In this document: piece by piece, positions 34,553 through 45,164 of the stretch | Layout of the letters: each line of letters opens with the position of its first letter | Position numbering within the stretch: position 1 is the first letter of the stretch | Source: Myrica gale | Lineage: Eukaryota > Streptophyta > Magnoliopsida > Fagales > Myricaceae | Length of the DNA: 64,000 bases | Assembly (NCBI GenBank): GCA_963930655.1 | Contig: OZ005610.1 | Span: forward strand, 12,281,001-12,345,000 | Direction: 5' to 3' | Notes under the pieces: generated by a model | The model's input: only the letters and a program-made list of their open reading frames with translations | Database searches by the model: none | What the model was told of the DNA's origin: nothing | Position numbers and translations under genes: made by a program

Positions 34553-35511
34553 ATGACTACAAATCCTTCCCAAGAGATTGTGCACAAGCAGTACTACAGA
34601 AACATGGATGGACTGAGAATTAGTGACGTGAAGGTTCTGGAGAGTACTCCACGCAGAATAAGGCTTTTTGATGTTTTTCTGCGAATTTTGGCGCTTGCCT
34701 TTACTTCGGTTGCTGCAGTTCTGGTGGGGGTCACAAGGGAGACCAAGATTATTCCTATCACTATTGCCCAAGGCCTACCGGCCTTGCATCTTACTGTTAC
34801 TGCAAAGTGGCAATACATGTCTGCTTTTGTGTAAGCTTTTGCCACCCTTGTTTCTCTTTATGCTTTCTTCGTTTTGTCAAGAACACAGACTCTAGCTTTC
34901 GTCTGAACATATAATATCAAAAGTTTTAAGTTAAAGGCGGTTATCTATTCTCACTGTACATGTGTGCTTGATTTTTTTATAAGGCACTTGATTAATTACA
35001 TATAAAATAGGGATAATGTCATCACTTGCTGGTCACGTAACAAAAGGACATGGAGATATTACGTCTAACAGTTCTCAGCAAGCTTGACCACGTCCATACA
35101 AACATGCAAATCACTTCAATATCTTATAGTAGTCAATCGAAAACGGATCTAATTCCTGTTACCGCTGCACATAGGTACTTCTTGGTGGTAAATGCCATAG
35201 CAGGTTCGTATGCGGCAGGATCTTTGTTCTACTCTATGGCAGCCGGTCGAAGCTTCAAACACGATGCAGCATTGATACTCAGTATTCTAGACCTCATCAT
35301 ACTGGCGCTACTCTTCACTGCCAACGGAGCGGCGGCCGCCGTTGGGCTCATTGGCCGTGATGGGAACTCACATGTGCAATGGAGAAAAGTCTGTGATGTG
35401 TTTGATGGTTATTGCCACCACATGGCTGCTGCCCTTGTCCTGTCCCTTCTGGGGTGTTTTGCCTTTCTTTGGCTTGCGCTCCTTGCTGTTTTGGGCCGTC
35501 GCAAGAAATGA
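34553..35511 (+). CDS. CASP-like membrane protein (DUF588)
   Basis: Two exons, 34553-34830 and 35175-35511 (donor gt|gtaagc, acceptor catag), give 204 residues ending TGA. Four hydrophobic segments lie near residues 38-60, 84-107, 124-146 and 177-198. The hallmark residues of the family are present: arginine in segment 1 (FLRIL) and aspartate in segment 3 (LDLIILALL), plus NGAAAAVGLIGRDGNSHVQW and the VCDVFDGYCHH loop cysteines. CASP-like proteins are plasma-membrane scaffolds; the Arabidopsis CASPs order the Casparian strip, while most CASP-like members have no known role. The motif set resembles subgroup 1E, but I would not insist on it. The first ATG in frame is 34553. The downstream neighbour is a dead protease gene. 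Confidence 0.88.
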
Positions 35512-35854
35512 AAATAGAACTAGGGTTTGACTAGTAGGAAAAAAAGCCTTCTGTTATAGTGTTATGTCTCTTATGGGATCCGAAAGAAGGGAAAAGAAAT
35601 TAGACTAATAAATGCTTTGGTCCGTAGTGAATTTGATGCAGCTGCTTGGTTTGGCTTTTTAATTGCTGATTATATCAAACAGTTCCCGTGTATAGCAGAG
35701 AGACGATATTATAGAGAATATCAAACTGCACAAGTTAGCTTAAGCATTCAGAGCATCAGATGATATTAGTCTCAACCAAAAACAGAGAATTTATTCAAAC
35801 GGGTAATTCATTTATATATGATATAACTCAATGCATAGTACAAAACAGACGAAG

Positions 35855-37640
35855 ATAGAGATCTCAGGCATTTTGAGCACAATCCTCGGGTGTAAATTGC
35901 AATTGGTTCCTTCTAACATCATATAGGAACTTCTGGTTTGTTTGCTGGTATGCTCTGGCCAATGAAGAAGTGTGATCATCCCCAAGTATCGCCAAACAAA
36001 ATATTTCTCTCCCAGAGTTGAGCGTCTGCACAACGTAGAAGTGTTACCAGAGTCTATTATACAATGTTTGGAACAGTCTGGGGGCTACCACTGGTCGAAG
36101 CGAAGGTGGACGCTGATAGAATTTGATAAACTGTGCATAATTAAAACACAAGGAGACAGGAGATAGAGTAAGGAGAGATACAGATTTAAGTGGTTCAATC
36201 AGTTGTAAAAGCCCTTTATGGTTGTGTTTGTATTATAAAAATCCATACAAATTACAAAGTTGAAGTCTCTATTTATAGAGACAATACAAAGTATGATTGT
36301 AGAATATTTCTATATTTAAAATTTGAAACTTTGAATCTTGATGGTGATTTGATACTGTCATAACTATCAATTATTGAAATGATATTATCTCTAACAGCCT
36401 CCTCAAACACAATATGAAGAATTTTTAAATCTTGTGTTTGAAAAACGAAACTGTGAGTGATTTGGCCTTGAACATTAATAGGCACATGATCATTGAAAAG
36501 TGGACCGAGTAAAATAACAATAGCCAACGGACCAAGCAATCGTGTCTTTAAAAACATTAGACAAACGACGAAATATAGCCAATAAAGGCAATGCTACCAA
36601 ATATAGCCAATAAAGGCAATGAATAATGACAGACAAAAAAGAACTTCCATTTTTTTCTCTCGTTTCTCTTTTTTTTCCTCCTTTCTTTTTCACTCGCCTT
36701 TCTCTCTCTCTCTCTCTCTCTCTCTTTTTCTAACACTCACCTCGAACAATAGAAATCTGTGGGACAAATGAAGGATCTTAAATTAATGTGTTAGATATGA
36801 GACATAGATACTCGTCGGAATGTTCATTGAAAGTGCAAGATGCGGAAGCTTGGAGCCGCTAGACCCAACTTATGGCTGCAGGATCACAGCCTCTGATACC
36901 ATGATAGAATTTGATAAACCGTGCATAATTGAAACATAAGCAGACATGAAAAAGAGTAAGGAGAGATAAATATTTAAGTGGTTCGGTCTAGAAGACATAC
37001 ACTGCTGTAGAAGTTCTATATGACTGTGTTTGTATTATAAATTCATACAGATTACAAAGTTAAAGTCTCCATTTATAGAGACAATACAAAACATGATAGA
37101 AGAATATTTCTATATTTAAAATTTGAAACTTTGAATCATGATAACAATTTGATATCGTCATAATCATAATATCAGATCAAGATTTGATATGATATTACAT
37201 CTTACATAAGCTTCTTCTGTGCAAGAATGCCACTTGTGGCTACACCATCCTCGTATCTTACCTTGTACGAGCACGAGTCCCAATGCATTTGTGTGGTGTG
37301 CAAAGCGGGTGCCTGTCACAAGGAACAGCCTAGCCTGTAAGTGTTGGAATTCCTTTAGGGAAATGGGGTCCACGCAAGTGAAGCAATAATGGCCGGGGGA
37401 CTGACAATTCTGGCACTGAGTCCATGCGAGGTCGGTTTCTGTATCCATGTGCAAGTGGTAGGACTTGAAGGATCCCGATCGCCTGCAATTCGGCTGCCCG
37501 AATTTCAGGCGATCGTGGTCGGGACTTGAATGATCCAGTAGGGGTTGTATCGAAGGTGCAAATGCCAATTCCCACCATTTACGTAGCCATGTGTTGATCA
37601 GAAATGGGTACCGGGATCTCACTGGGCCTGGACTTGGAAG
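35855..37640 (-). pseudogene. A1 aspartic protease (CDR1-like) pseudogene, split
   Basis: Two pieces of one gene. 37.64-37.21 kb has VGIG.FDTTP, then an active-site region MDTETDLAWTQCQ where the family has DTGSDLTWTQC: the catalytic Asp-Thr-Gly is altered to Asp-Thr-Glu. 36.11-35.86 kb gives the C-terminus (AILGDDHTSSLARAYQQTNQ, QLQFTPEDCAQ). The two are separated by a short LTR element (36,114-37,206), and the middle of the protease, including the second active site, is missing or degraded. Reading frames change in both pieces. The copy is dead; secreted plant proteases of this family degrade extracellular or vacuolar proteins. Confidence 0.75.
36114..37206 (-). mobile_element. TRIM-like short LTR element fossil
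   Basis: Direct repeats of about 283 bp (36114-36396) and 305 bp (36902-37206) begin tgatagaattt and end taaca/ttaca. On the minus strand the tRNA-Met-type primer-binding site tggtatcagaggctg sits directly inside the right repeat. The interior is only about 0.5 kb and non-coding, which is the layout of a terminal-repeat retrotransposon in miniature. The repeats have diverged noticeably, so it is old. The flanks (gacgc and taagc) do not match as a target duplication. It lies within the aspartic protease pseudogene. It is non-coding by nature, so breaks cannot be counted. Confidence 0.75.
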
Positions 37641-37846
37641 TATTGGTTTTTGTATTTGGATACCAAGCGAGAAAGGTAACTGGAACGGGCTTTAGATTTT
37701 TTCCACGTAACATGAAATCGGTCCTCCACTTAGTCCACTAATACTCTGCTGAAGACCACAGAGTCATAGCAATGAATAATATCAGGAGGAATATCCTCAA
37801 TCCGAAGCTCTGCATGAGAAACATATTGGAGTCCTCAGCTAGCAAG

Positions 37847-39139
37847 CACTACAACATAAACGGCTTTTTCCGACCCATTTTTTTTTGGCCTCTCATTCGT
37901 GGTCGCAAGTAGTCACTTTTTACAGCAAAGTTGGCAACTAGTCTTGAAAACGTTTCCTTTTTTGGAGCACTGAATTGATTGGAAAATAAAGGTCATAAAA
38001 ATGCATTTACGACGGAAGAACATGACAATACCGGCGAAAGATTAATGGTTGAAAATAAACATTTATTTTCGACGTCAAAGTAGCAGTCGTGAATCGTGTT
38101 TTTACGACCCTATTGTCTTTTTTTTTTTTCTAAGCAACATGAGATTTCATTTCACCAGAGAAACAGCAGTGCTGATTACAAAGGAGCCATCAAGGCCAGT
38201 ACAAAGCACAGGGGCAACAGCGCCCATCACAGCAATTAGAACATCCCTAAGGACCTTACTATAACTGGCCACAAGGCCTGAGGTTTAATAGCCACATAGG
38301 CTGCATACAAGGGGGTCAAAAGACCCAGAGTTTTGAAACGGGTACAAGGACCCGACATAAACTCCGCCACACGCGGAGGAGACTAACACCGGAGAAAATG
38401 GCAAACGATCGACGCACTCCCATGGCCGCAACAACGCCTCCACACCAGCACATACAAAAGTAGGGACAAAGTAAGGAACGACAGTGCTCCATGAACATGC
38501 CGCACCAACCAAACATCCACGAAATCCGTCCCTACACCAACCAGAGAAATGAAACACACAAATAATATAGATAAGCCGCTGGCCGGTCGGAAACCGGCCA
38601 GATAACAAAGCCCCGCAACCCCACTGAAGACCCAAACAGCAAATCCAAAAAGACGCAGGCGCGTGAAACGCGCGCCTGCCTGCGCATGGCCGCGCGTGCG
38701 AGACCACGCGCCACCCAACGGCCACCGGAAGAGGCGGAAGTTGAACGCCTGAAGCTGCTGATGTCGACCCTGCATTGCGTGGCCACCGAAGTCCTCCTGG
38801 AACGACGGGATCTGGCGTTGAAGATCGGCACGCAGGGAGACCAAAAATGGGGGGAGAGGGGAAAAACCAGCCAACAGAGGGAGATGGGAGAGAGGAAAGG
38901 AAGAGGGGGACGGTTGGAGGAGAAGGAGCTCCTCCCACCGCCGGTCACGTGCAGGGAGAAGGGAGATCAGGCGAGGTGGGGGAAGCTTCTAGAGAGAGAG
39001 GCTCTGCCCTCTCTCTAGAAACGCTCGAGACTATGGGACAAGTACAACTTTTTCCCCTATTGTCGTGAATGCCGCTAATGTTCTTTGAACATTTTTTACT
39101 ATCCTTTTCTACAAGTTAATACCGACCATAGGTGTAGTG
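37847..39139. mobile_element. CACTA-type MITE split by a retroposon
   Basis: The left edge is cactacaacataaacggctt; a cactacac terminus, inverted, ends near 39139. Between are tcgtaaa/cgacgg-type words and a matching tail (taataccgacca). The retroposon at 38,118-39,054 is inserted inside, so the element without it is about 350 bp. The 3 bp flanks do not match, so the right end is less certain. Confidence 0.5.
38118..39054 (-). mobile_element. GC-rich retroposon with poly(A) and target duplication
   Basis: A 937 bp insert is flanked by ccctattgtc (38108-38117 and 39055-39064). On the minus strand it ends in a 12-base A run. The first part is GC-rich and the end carries a tgaaatgaaatctcatgttg tail. 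Long open frames in it (up to 217 codons) have no recognised domain, and codon content follows the GC bias, so I do not call them genes. The layout suggests a LINE-dependent non-autonomous retroposon. Confidence 0.7.
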
Positions 39140-39485
39140 TAGTCATGTTTGTTGCTTTTATAGCAAAATAAAAGGTGGTTGTAAAAAACTACTTTCTTAA
39201 AAAAAGAACATATGACCAGTGAACAAAGGCACTGGACAATCGGAACCTGACATATATTGTAGCAAACACCCATGAAAGGCATGGATGTCTACCACGTCGT
39301 GTTGTACTCAGATTGCAAAAAATCGTTCCCTGTGGTATAATGTACAAATATGAAAGGGTTTTTGAAATGTACGTTTCTACTGAATTGAAAAATGAAATTT
39401 GAAAAAAAAAATCAAAGGAATAAGGAAGAAAGATTGTTATACAAGTGGTGAGTATGTACGGTTAATCTGAGTGCATAGTTCTCTT

Positions 39486-41882
39486 CAGTGGCGGAACCAG
39501 GATTTTAGTTAAGGGGGGGGCAAATTTCTAAAGCGAAATGACATCTCAAAAATTTTTCCTGCGTAATGCAAAACTGACTTAAAATTAAAATATAAAAAAT
39601 TAAAGACTAAAAGTATTAAAAATATTGAAATACAAGTACGATACTATTTGCTGAGACTAAGAGGTGACAATTGGATCCTACGGGATTGTATCTTCTGAAA
39701 ACGTTGCAAAATAGCTTCGTTCTCAATAATTTCAAAAATTTCTCTCTCGATGTATACTATCATGCTATCATTCATGCTCTAATCAAAACAAAACGAAAAA
39801 TGAATTTTAGACACCAATACTCTAATCTCTTCAAATACACAACATTTACATGTCTACTAGGTTACCATCATGTTGAACGTATCAAGTAATCAACATATAA
39901 ATGAACAATTCACAAATTCAATTTCAATTTTAACAAATGACAAATCGTGTTTTGCAAACACAGCCACTCCATTCCTGGTCTAGACACAACTGTTGGTCAT
40001 TAAGTGGCACAATTGAACATGTAAGTCCAGGTCCCAACATGCCATTCCAATCAGGTTATGCACAAAATCAACACTGATGTATGCTTTGTCTTGGACTAGA
40101 GGTGAAATGTCAGTTGTGAGATTCTTGTATTGTACTTAGAAAAAGAAGAAGAGATTCTTGTATTGAATTACTGGTAGAAAGTTGCCATATCCATATACAA
40201 TCAATTTGGTTGGCCTATGCACTGCACTTGACCTTCACAACACACGAGCGATAAGGACCGAATGGTTTACACTCATCCCTGATCACCTGGAGCTGGAAGA
40301 CAAAGACAACATAAAAAAGTTTTATGGAAATATAAAAGCACAAGACAACATCCGAACACTGAATAGAGCAGGAATAAAATCAGAAAGAGGAAAACCAATC
40401 ATAAAAATCACTAAAAAGGATTGGACAGTCGCTCAAGCCTCAGGATTGAAAACCAACATATATATCCTTTCCGATTCCAATCTAGTTGCAATAATCAGTA
40501 TTTCTTCTACCTGTTGGGAGGAATATCAAAATCTGAAGTAAGCTCTGGAATTTAGGCACATAAAAACTTATCAGCATAGTTGAACATTATGAGAATTCAC
40601 AAGCAGATCTACTTTGAAGTTTTAACCAAATTAAACCAAACCCAGGATATTGCATATTTGGATCTTTAGTTCTTTGTATCTTCATCTTTCTCGTGCTTTT
40701 TGTTCTGTTCCTCTTTCCCTATAGTTGTCAAAACTTTCCCAATTGATATACTTAGAAAACAGAAAAACAACGGGTACCAATGAATAATACTTCAAGACAA
40801 ATATCAGAATTATAAGCTAACAACAAATACTGCAAGAATCATATGAGACGAATAATAAATTATAAATCACAATCCTTGAGACCCTTTGACATTTGCCCAA
40901 TCTACATGGTGGTACACCAAGAAATATATCTCTCTGCATTTCCAATAACGAACAACAATCAATTCTTACCCCTTGAAAGAAAATGAAAATCTGAAGTGAT
41001 CGAAGGAAATTAGGCACATCACAACTTCATTATCATAGCTAACATTATGAACATTGAAAAGCCAACCTGCTTTCAAGTTTCCACAAAACTTCAACCAAGG
41101 CTACTACCAAGCTGACTTTTTTTATTCTTTCTATGATCATCACCCTCAAGTTCTTTCCTCTCCCTCCCCCAATTGTAGGCAAAACACGATTGAATTCCTC
41201 AATTAATTATTCGCAACCGAAAATTACAGAAATGTCAGAGCATTTTGGTAACCTAGTAGACATCAAAAGAAGGAACACCAAACACAGGCACAGCAAGTTG
41301 AGGCGTTGAGCTTCCTTTTGTGTCAGCCAATATTCCCATTTTCAACTAAGCTAAACGTTTAATTTTTTTATGCCGTGAGACTTGAGAGCAATGAGAGGGA
41401 TTCGGCCATTCGGGTACCTGCTGGAGGAGCCGAGGAGGAGCTGAGTCTGCTGAGAGGTCGCCGCTGCCGATGGAGCCGTAGAGTGGAGGAGAGCTGGAGA
41501 GGGGGAGGCTGAGAATCTGAGATGGAGACTTGGAGAGGCTGGCTAGAGAATCTGAACTGAACAATAAATTAGCACTTCTACACCAGTAATTCCAGAAAAT
41601 AAACCCTCAAGTATAGCAGCACAGAAAGACTTTCATGAGCTATGGTAGAAAAAGTCGAGGCTTTTACTCACGTATTTCCCCTGATCTTAAACCACGTCTC
41701 AGCACATTGCTTGTGGGCAGCACCCAAATCACCTTTACAAGCACAACCCAACTCAATTGGAATCGCAACCTCTCTACAGCCCTCTGAACCCAAATGGCAA
41801 ATCCTACAATCTCTTTCGACTTTATCCAAATGAACCTTCGTCTCCAGACGCCCCCCATCGCCCCTCGCTAGATCCGCCTCTG
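39486..41882. mobile_element. Tip100-like hAT element A, 2.4 kb, non-autonomous
   Basis: The left end is cagtggcggaaccaggattt, the right end (inverted) cagaggcggatctagcgagg. It is flanked by identical 8 bp gttctctt copies (39478-39485 and 41883-41890), a perfect hAT-type duplication. The first 150 bp align with elements B and C. No transposase is inside; one 119-codon open frame (40,182-40,541) has no recognised domain and is not called. A GA/CT-rich leader-like stretch lies at 41.4-41.6 kb. Perfect target copies suggest a younger insertion than most here. Confidence 0.85.
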
Positions 41883-41958
41883 GTTCTCTTTATCTTTCGG
41901 TCATAATTGGTAGCAGTTCTCGTGAATAAATTAACAAAAAACATATCATAACAAAAAT

Positions 41959-42257
41959 TCAAGAAACTTTATTGAAGTCAACTTCAAGGAATTTTGAGAC
42001 AGTACAATGAGAAAAATGAAGAAGTTCTGGGTCACTATCAAATACGGTTGCGTCCTCCTCCAGTATGTTAACAAATGCCTCAATTCCATGTCCATCCTTG
42101 GTACTCGTCCTGACGACAACGTTCTTGATAGGCAAACTTGGACAGTAGACCCAAGTGGGCTTCCCCCACTCAAAATCAGTTTCATAGAAAGGAAACATGC
42201 ACAAACTAGTAAAGTTACAGGATTCCATGTCATCTATTGAAAACTCCCCGAATGCTT
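41959..42257 (-). pseudogene. C-terminal fragment of a BAHD acyltransferase gene
   Basis: About 95 residues match the C-terminus of vinorine-synthase-like BAHD enzymes: TSLCMFPFYETDFEWGKP (the structural DFGWG motif, here DFEWG), then IKNVVVRTSTKDGHGIEAFV and a final DPELL. The catalytic HXXXD half is absent. At its 5' side the frame runs straight into GC-rich tandem repeats instead of the rest of the gene, so this is a remnant, with Gly to Glu in the signature motif. BAHD enzymes transfer acyl groups from CoA to alcohols or amines in specialised metabolism. Confidence 0.8.
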
Positions 42258-42510
42258 TTCCAGAGCGCTGGTGAGCGACCCCCAAGTGCCATCGCATCGC
42301 CCGAAATTGCTGGACACTTTCCAGAGCGCTGGTGCGACCCTCGCGTACCATCGCGCTCGCCCGAAGTTCTGGCCGAAGTCTAGCACTTTCCAGAGCACTG
42401 GCGCGCGACCCCCGCGCGCTAGATGGCTTGCGCAAAAGTCCCGCACTTTCCACACACCATCGCGCTCGGGCGAAAGTGCTAGACTAAGCAGAGCACAAAC
42501 GCGCGACCTG
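42255..42510. repeat. GC-rich tandem repeat, 60-70 bp unit, about 3.5 copies
   Basis: Units start near 42,255, 42,317, 42,386 and 42,446 with tttccagagcgctgg and contain gcgcgacccccgcgcg- and ccatcgcgctcgcccga-like words. The units are imperfect and differ in length. GC content is far above the surroundings. Function unknown. Confidence 0.8.
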
Positions 42511-42886
42511 AGAAAATTATTTTGAAATTAGCGGGAATGAAGTGAACCAAATGGTTATTGCATTAATTTTTGAAGGGATGAAGAGAACCAAATGATTTCA
42601 AACTATGCTCTGTTTTTTTTAGAACTATGCTCTGTTTTTTTTTCAAGAGCATTAGCTTACATAAACACACCACACGATCTGCAACTAGTAAGGTTATTCT
42701 GCAGATCCAAACTACATAACTAAAAAAAGAGACAGAAGAATAAACTTAAAAGGCATAAACACAAGCCCAATCTTTATAGTGCCGCCATGTATCTGGGGCA
42801 ACGAAGCTGTCTGTTTTGATACTTTGTTAGCTAGCCGATGGATTTGGAAAACCATTGTTCACTATGAATATGAGCTATTATTTTCA

Positions 42887-43050
42887 CCTTTGTATCATAA
42901 GTACTATGCAGATCCGACTTTCAAGATTCCAAATATGTTTATTTTTTAGGTAATGTCAGAGTTAGCCCCCTTTGTATCATAAGTACTATGCAGATCCGAC
43001 TTTCAAGATTCCAAATATGTTTATTTTTTAGGTAATGTAAGAATTAGCCC
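42887..43050. repeat. 82 bp tandem duplication at the Pack-MULE edge
   Basis: Copies at 42,887-42,968 and 42,969-43,050 are near identical (cctttgtatcataagtacta..., ggtaatgt.aga.ttagccc). The second copy contains the first 20 or so bases of the MULE terminus, so the first copy holds a duplicate of that end. Confidence 0.85.
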
Positions 43051-44298
43051 TGTATAACTTTTAATCCTGCAATTTGAGATCATAACTTTCAAACCCATCA
43101 ATCTTCGTTCTTGTCTAAATTCTCTGTCAAATGAGACGGTTTTTCGTCCACATGTGACAAACGTGCCTATCTTCCTTTTTAAATGCCCAGAATGCCTTCA
43201 CACGTGACTCTCTTCCTCTCACTCTCCTTTTTCAGTTTCGCTTAATTTCAAAAATTCCCACCAAGTTGTTCTCTGCTACGAATCCATTTCCTTAGGCCCG
43301 TGCGATTTCCTTCAAAATCCCTAGTGCGCCCTCATGCATCCGTCCGGCAATGAAACCGCCGGCCGCCCTGCATGCTTCGCTGGGGAGAATGGTGGTTTTT
43401 CTTGCTATCACGATGAATCTGCTGATCCGAACTGCAAGCATTGCGAAAAATACGACAGTTCTTCCTCGTATTCTTATTCTCCTGCTGCGTTTGATTCAAT
43501 TCCATTGAAGGACTCGGAGAAGCTGCCTATCAAATCTTTTTCTAATTTTTTCTTAGGATTGCTTAGAGAGTTTTTCTCAGTTCTTTATTCAATGTTTATT
43601 TGGTTTTTTTACTTGGGTTCAGGAAAGAGGGTGTGATTACGAATAGTGAAGCAATTGTATTGGCTGTGAAGGAGACCTTGAGATACGGTCTATTTCTTGA
43701 CACTTTTGCCGGTACATTTGTCTCTGTGGATGAGATTATTGGTGCTCTAGGCGGTCATCGAAGTCATGTTCTGGATGTTCTATGTGCTAATTACCGTTTT
43801 ACCTTTTGAATTGTTTGAATATGAGCTAGTTTGTCTTAAGTAAATCCATCAGTTGCAGTGAAGGTCTTGAAGTAAATTATTTGGTTCTGTTGGAGCTCGG
43901 ATTTGACGAGTGGATCGTTGTTACAATAATTCAGGACTGCGCATTGGAGGGCTCTGGTAGCGGGGGCATTAGTAGGGCCGTCGATGCTGCTGACTGGGTT
44001 GAAAACAGCATACGAACTTGGCTATATACATACTGATGAGCGCTGCAGTCTTGGCATCACGATGCGGGATAAAAGAGCAAGCGGTTTGCGTTGAGTGAGG
44101 GCATTCTGGTCATTTCAAAAGGAGGAGAGACACGTGTTACGCACGTGGACAAAAAACCGTCTCATTTGACGGAGAATATAGACGGGAGCGAAGATTGATA
44201 GGTTTTGAAAGTTATGGGTCTCAAATTGTGAGATTGAAAGTTAGGGATAACTATTTGATTTTTGCTCAAACTTATAGAGTTAACTATGATTTTACCTC
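43030..44298 (+). mobile_element. Pack-MULE-like element carrying a host gene fragment
   Basis: Long imperfect terminal inverted repeats of about 150-170 bp lie at 43,030-43,200 and 44,100-44,298. Shared words, one arm inverted, include aatttgaga, ataactttcaaa, atcaatcttcg, gtcaaatgagacggttttt and accagaatgcc. Flanks of ttatttttt on both sides suggest a 9 bp duplication (an A/T run, so weak). Inside is part of a TMEM135-like gene with at least one retained intron, so capture was from DNA rather than mRNA. No transposase is present. Confidence 0.75.
43334..44080 (+). pseudogene. TMEM135/Tim17-family gene fragment inside the MULE
   Basis: ATG at 43334 (MHPSGNETAGRP) opens an exon; after an intron with acceptor gggttcag near 43,622 comes ITNSEAIVLAVKETLRYG and LFLDTFAGTFVSVDEIIGAL; after another intron (near 43,935) comes WRALVAGALVGPSMLLTG. 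The latter two blocks match plant TMEM135-like membrane proteins annotated as Tim17/22/23 family. The second intron lacks a normal GT donor at the expected place, and the C-terminal two-thirds is missing, so a normal protein is unlikely. A short transcript from a captured promoter is possible. Confidence 0.65.
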
Positions 44299-44535
44299 TT
44301 ATTTTTTTGTTCCTCTCTTTATATTGAAGTCCACAAAGCATGTAGTTGTACTAAACAAGGAGTCTATTGCAATTTTGAGTTTCAAAAGGATAAGGGCGGA
44401 ATACGTTTGGCAATAGCTGACTTTAAATATGACAATATATTGTTAATTTCAAGTGGCAAGCTGTATGGGGAAATCTAAAGGCCTTAACGAAAATTTCAAA
44501 AGTGTACAAGGATGCGCGACATGCTCATTTGGCGG

Positions 44536-45156
44536 CAGTGGCGGATCCAGGATCAGAATCCATGGGGTCAAACTTTAAAGGTAAAATGACAAAAAAAAAA
44601 TTTCCCTTGTAGTGTAAAAAATTGTCTTAGAATTCAATATTAAAAATTAAAGACTAAAACCATTAAAAATATTAGAATACATGTACTATACTGTATATTG
44701 TTACTAAGAGTTGACAATTACATCTTACGTTTTCCAATTCAAATAAACAGTTTCACAAATCACATATATCCAAATTTGCAAGTGCACCTGTTTTTTCCTC
44801 AGGTACTGTTTTTTATTTTCTTTCTCTCTTACTTAAAATCTGAATTTTATTTTGTTCACCAAAATTTTTTAATTTGGGCCCATCAAAATAGTGTTGGCCA
44901 GTACACACTTTAAGGTAACATCAACAAAACAGTTAGATCTGCTCTTTCAAACCATTAACTAAACCTCTAGAGTATTGGTTGATAGGTAGTGGGGCAGCAG
45001 TACATTTTTGGGCTCAGCTGCTATTTCTTAAGTCAAGCAGTGTTTGAGAATGGATCAAATTTTTAAGGGAATTGCCCATACTAAAAAAAATTTGACAGAT
45101 TTTTGGGGTGATGGGGGGCGGCTGCCCCCCATTGCCCCTAGCTAGATCCGCATGTG
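44536..45156. mobile_element. Tip100-like hAT element B, 621 bp
   Basis: Left end cagtggcggatccaggatca, right end (inverted) cacatgcggatctagctagg, flanked by identical tttggcgg copies (44528-44535 and 45157-45164). The G-rich palindrome ggggggcggctgcccccc sits near the right end, as in element C. It is a short internal-deletion type with no coding capacity. Confidence 0.88.
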
Positions 45157-45164
45157 TTTGGCGG

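Noticed and set aside
38285-38938. 217-codon open frame in the GC-rich retroposon
   Set aside because: Overlapping frames on both strands are open there, which is a GC-bias effect. No domain is recognisable and the start is not supported.
40182-40541. 119-codon open frame inside Tip100-like element A
   Set aside because: No known motif, no conserved copy in elements B or C, and composition like the surrounding AT-rich DNA.
41959-42453. 164-codon frame through the GC-rich repeat as a BAHD gene with a new N-terminus
   Set aside because: It has no ATG at its start and lacks the catalytic half. Kept as a pseudogene fragment and a finding instead.
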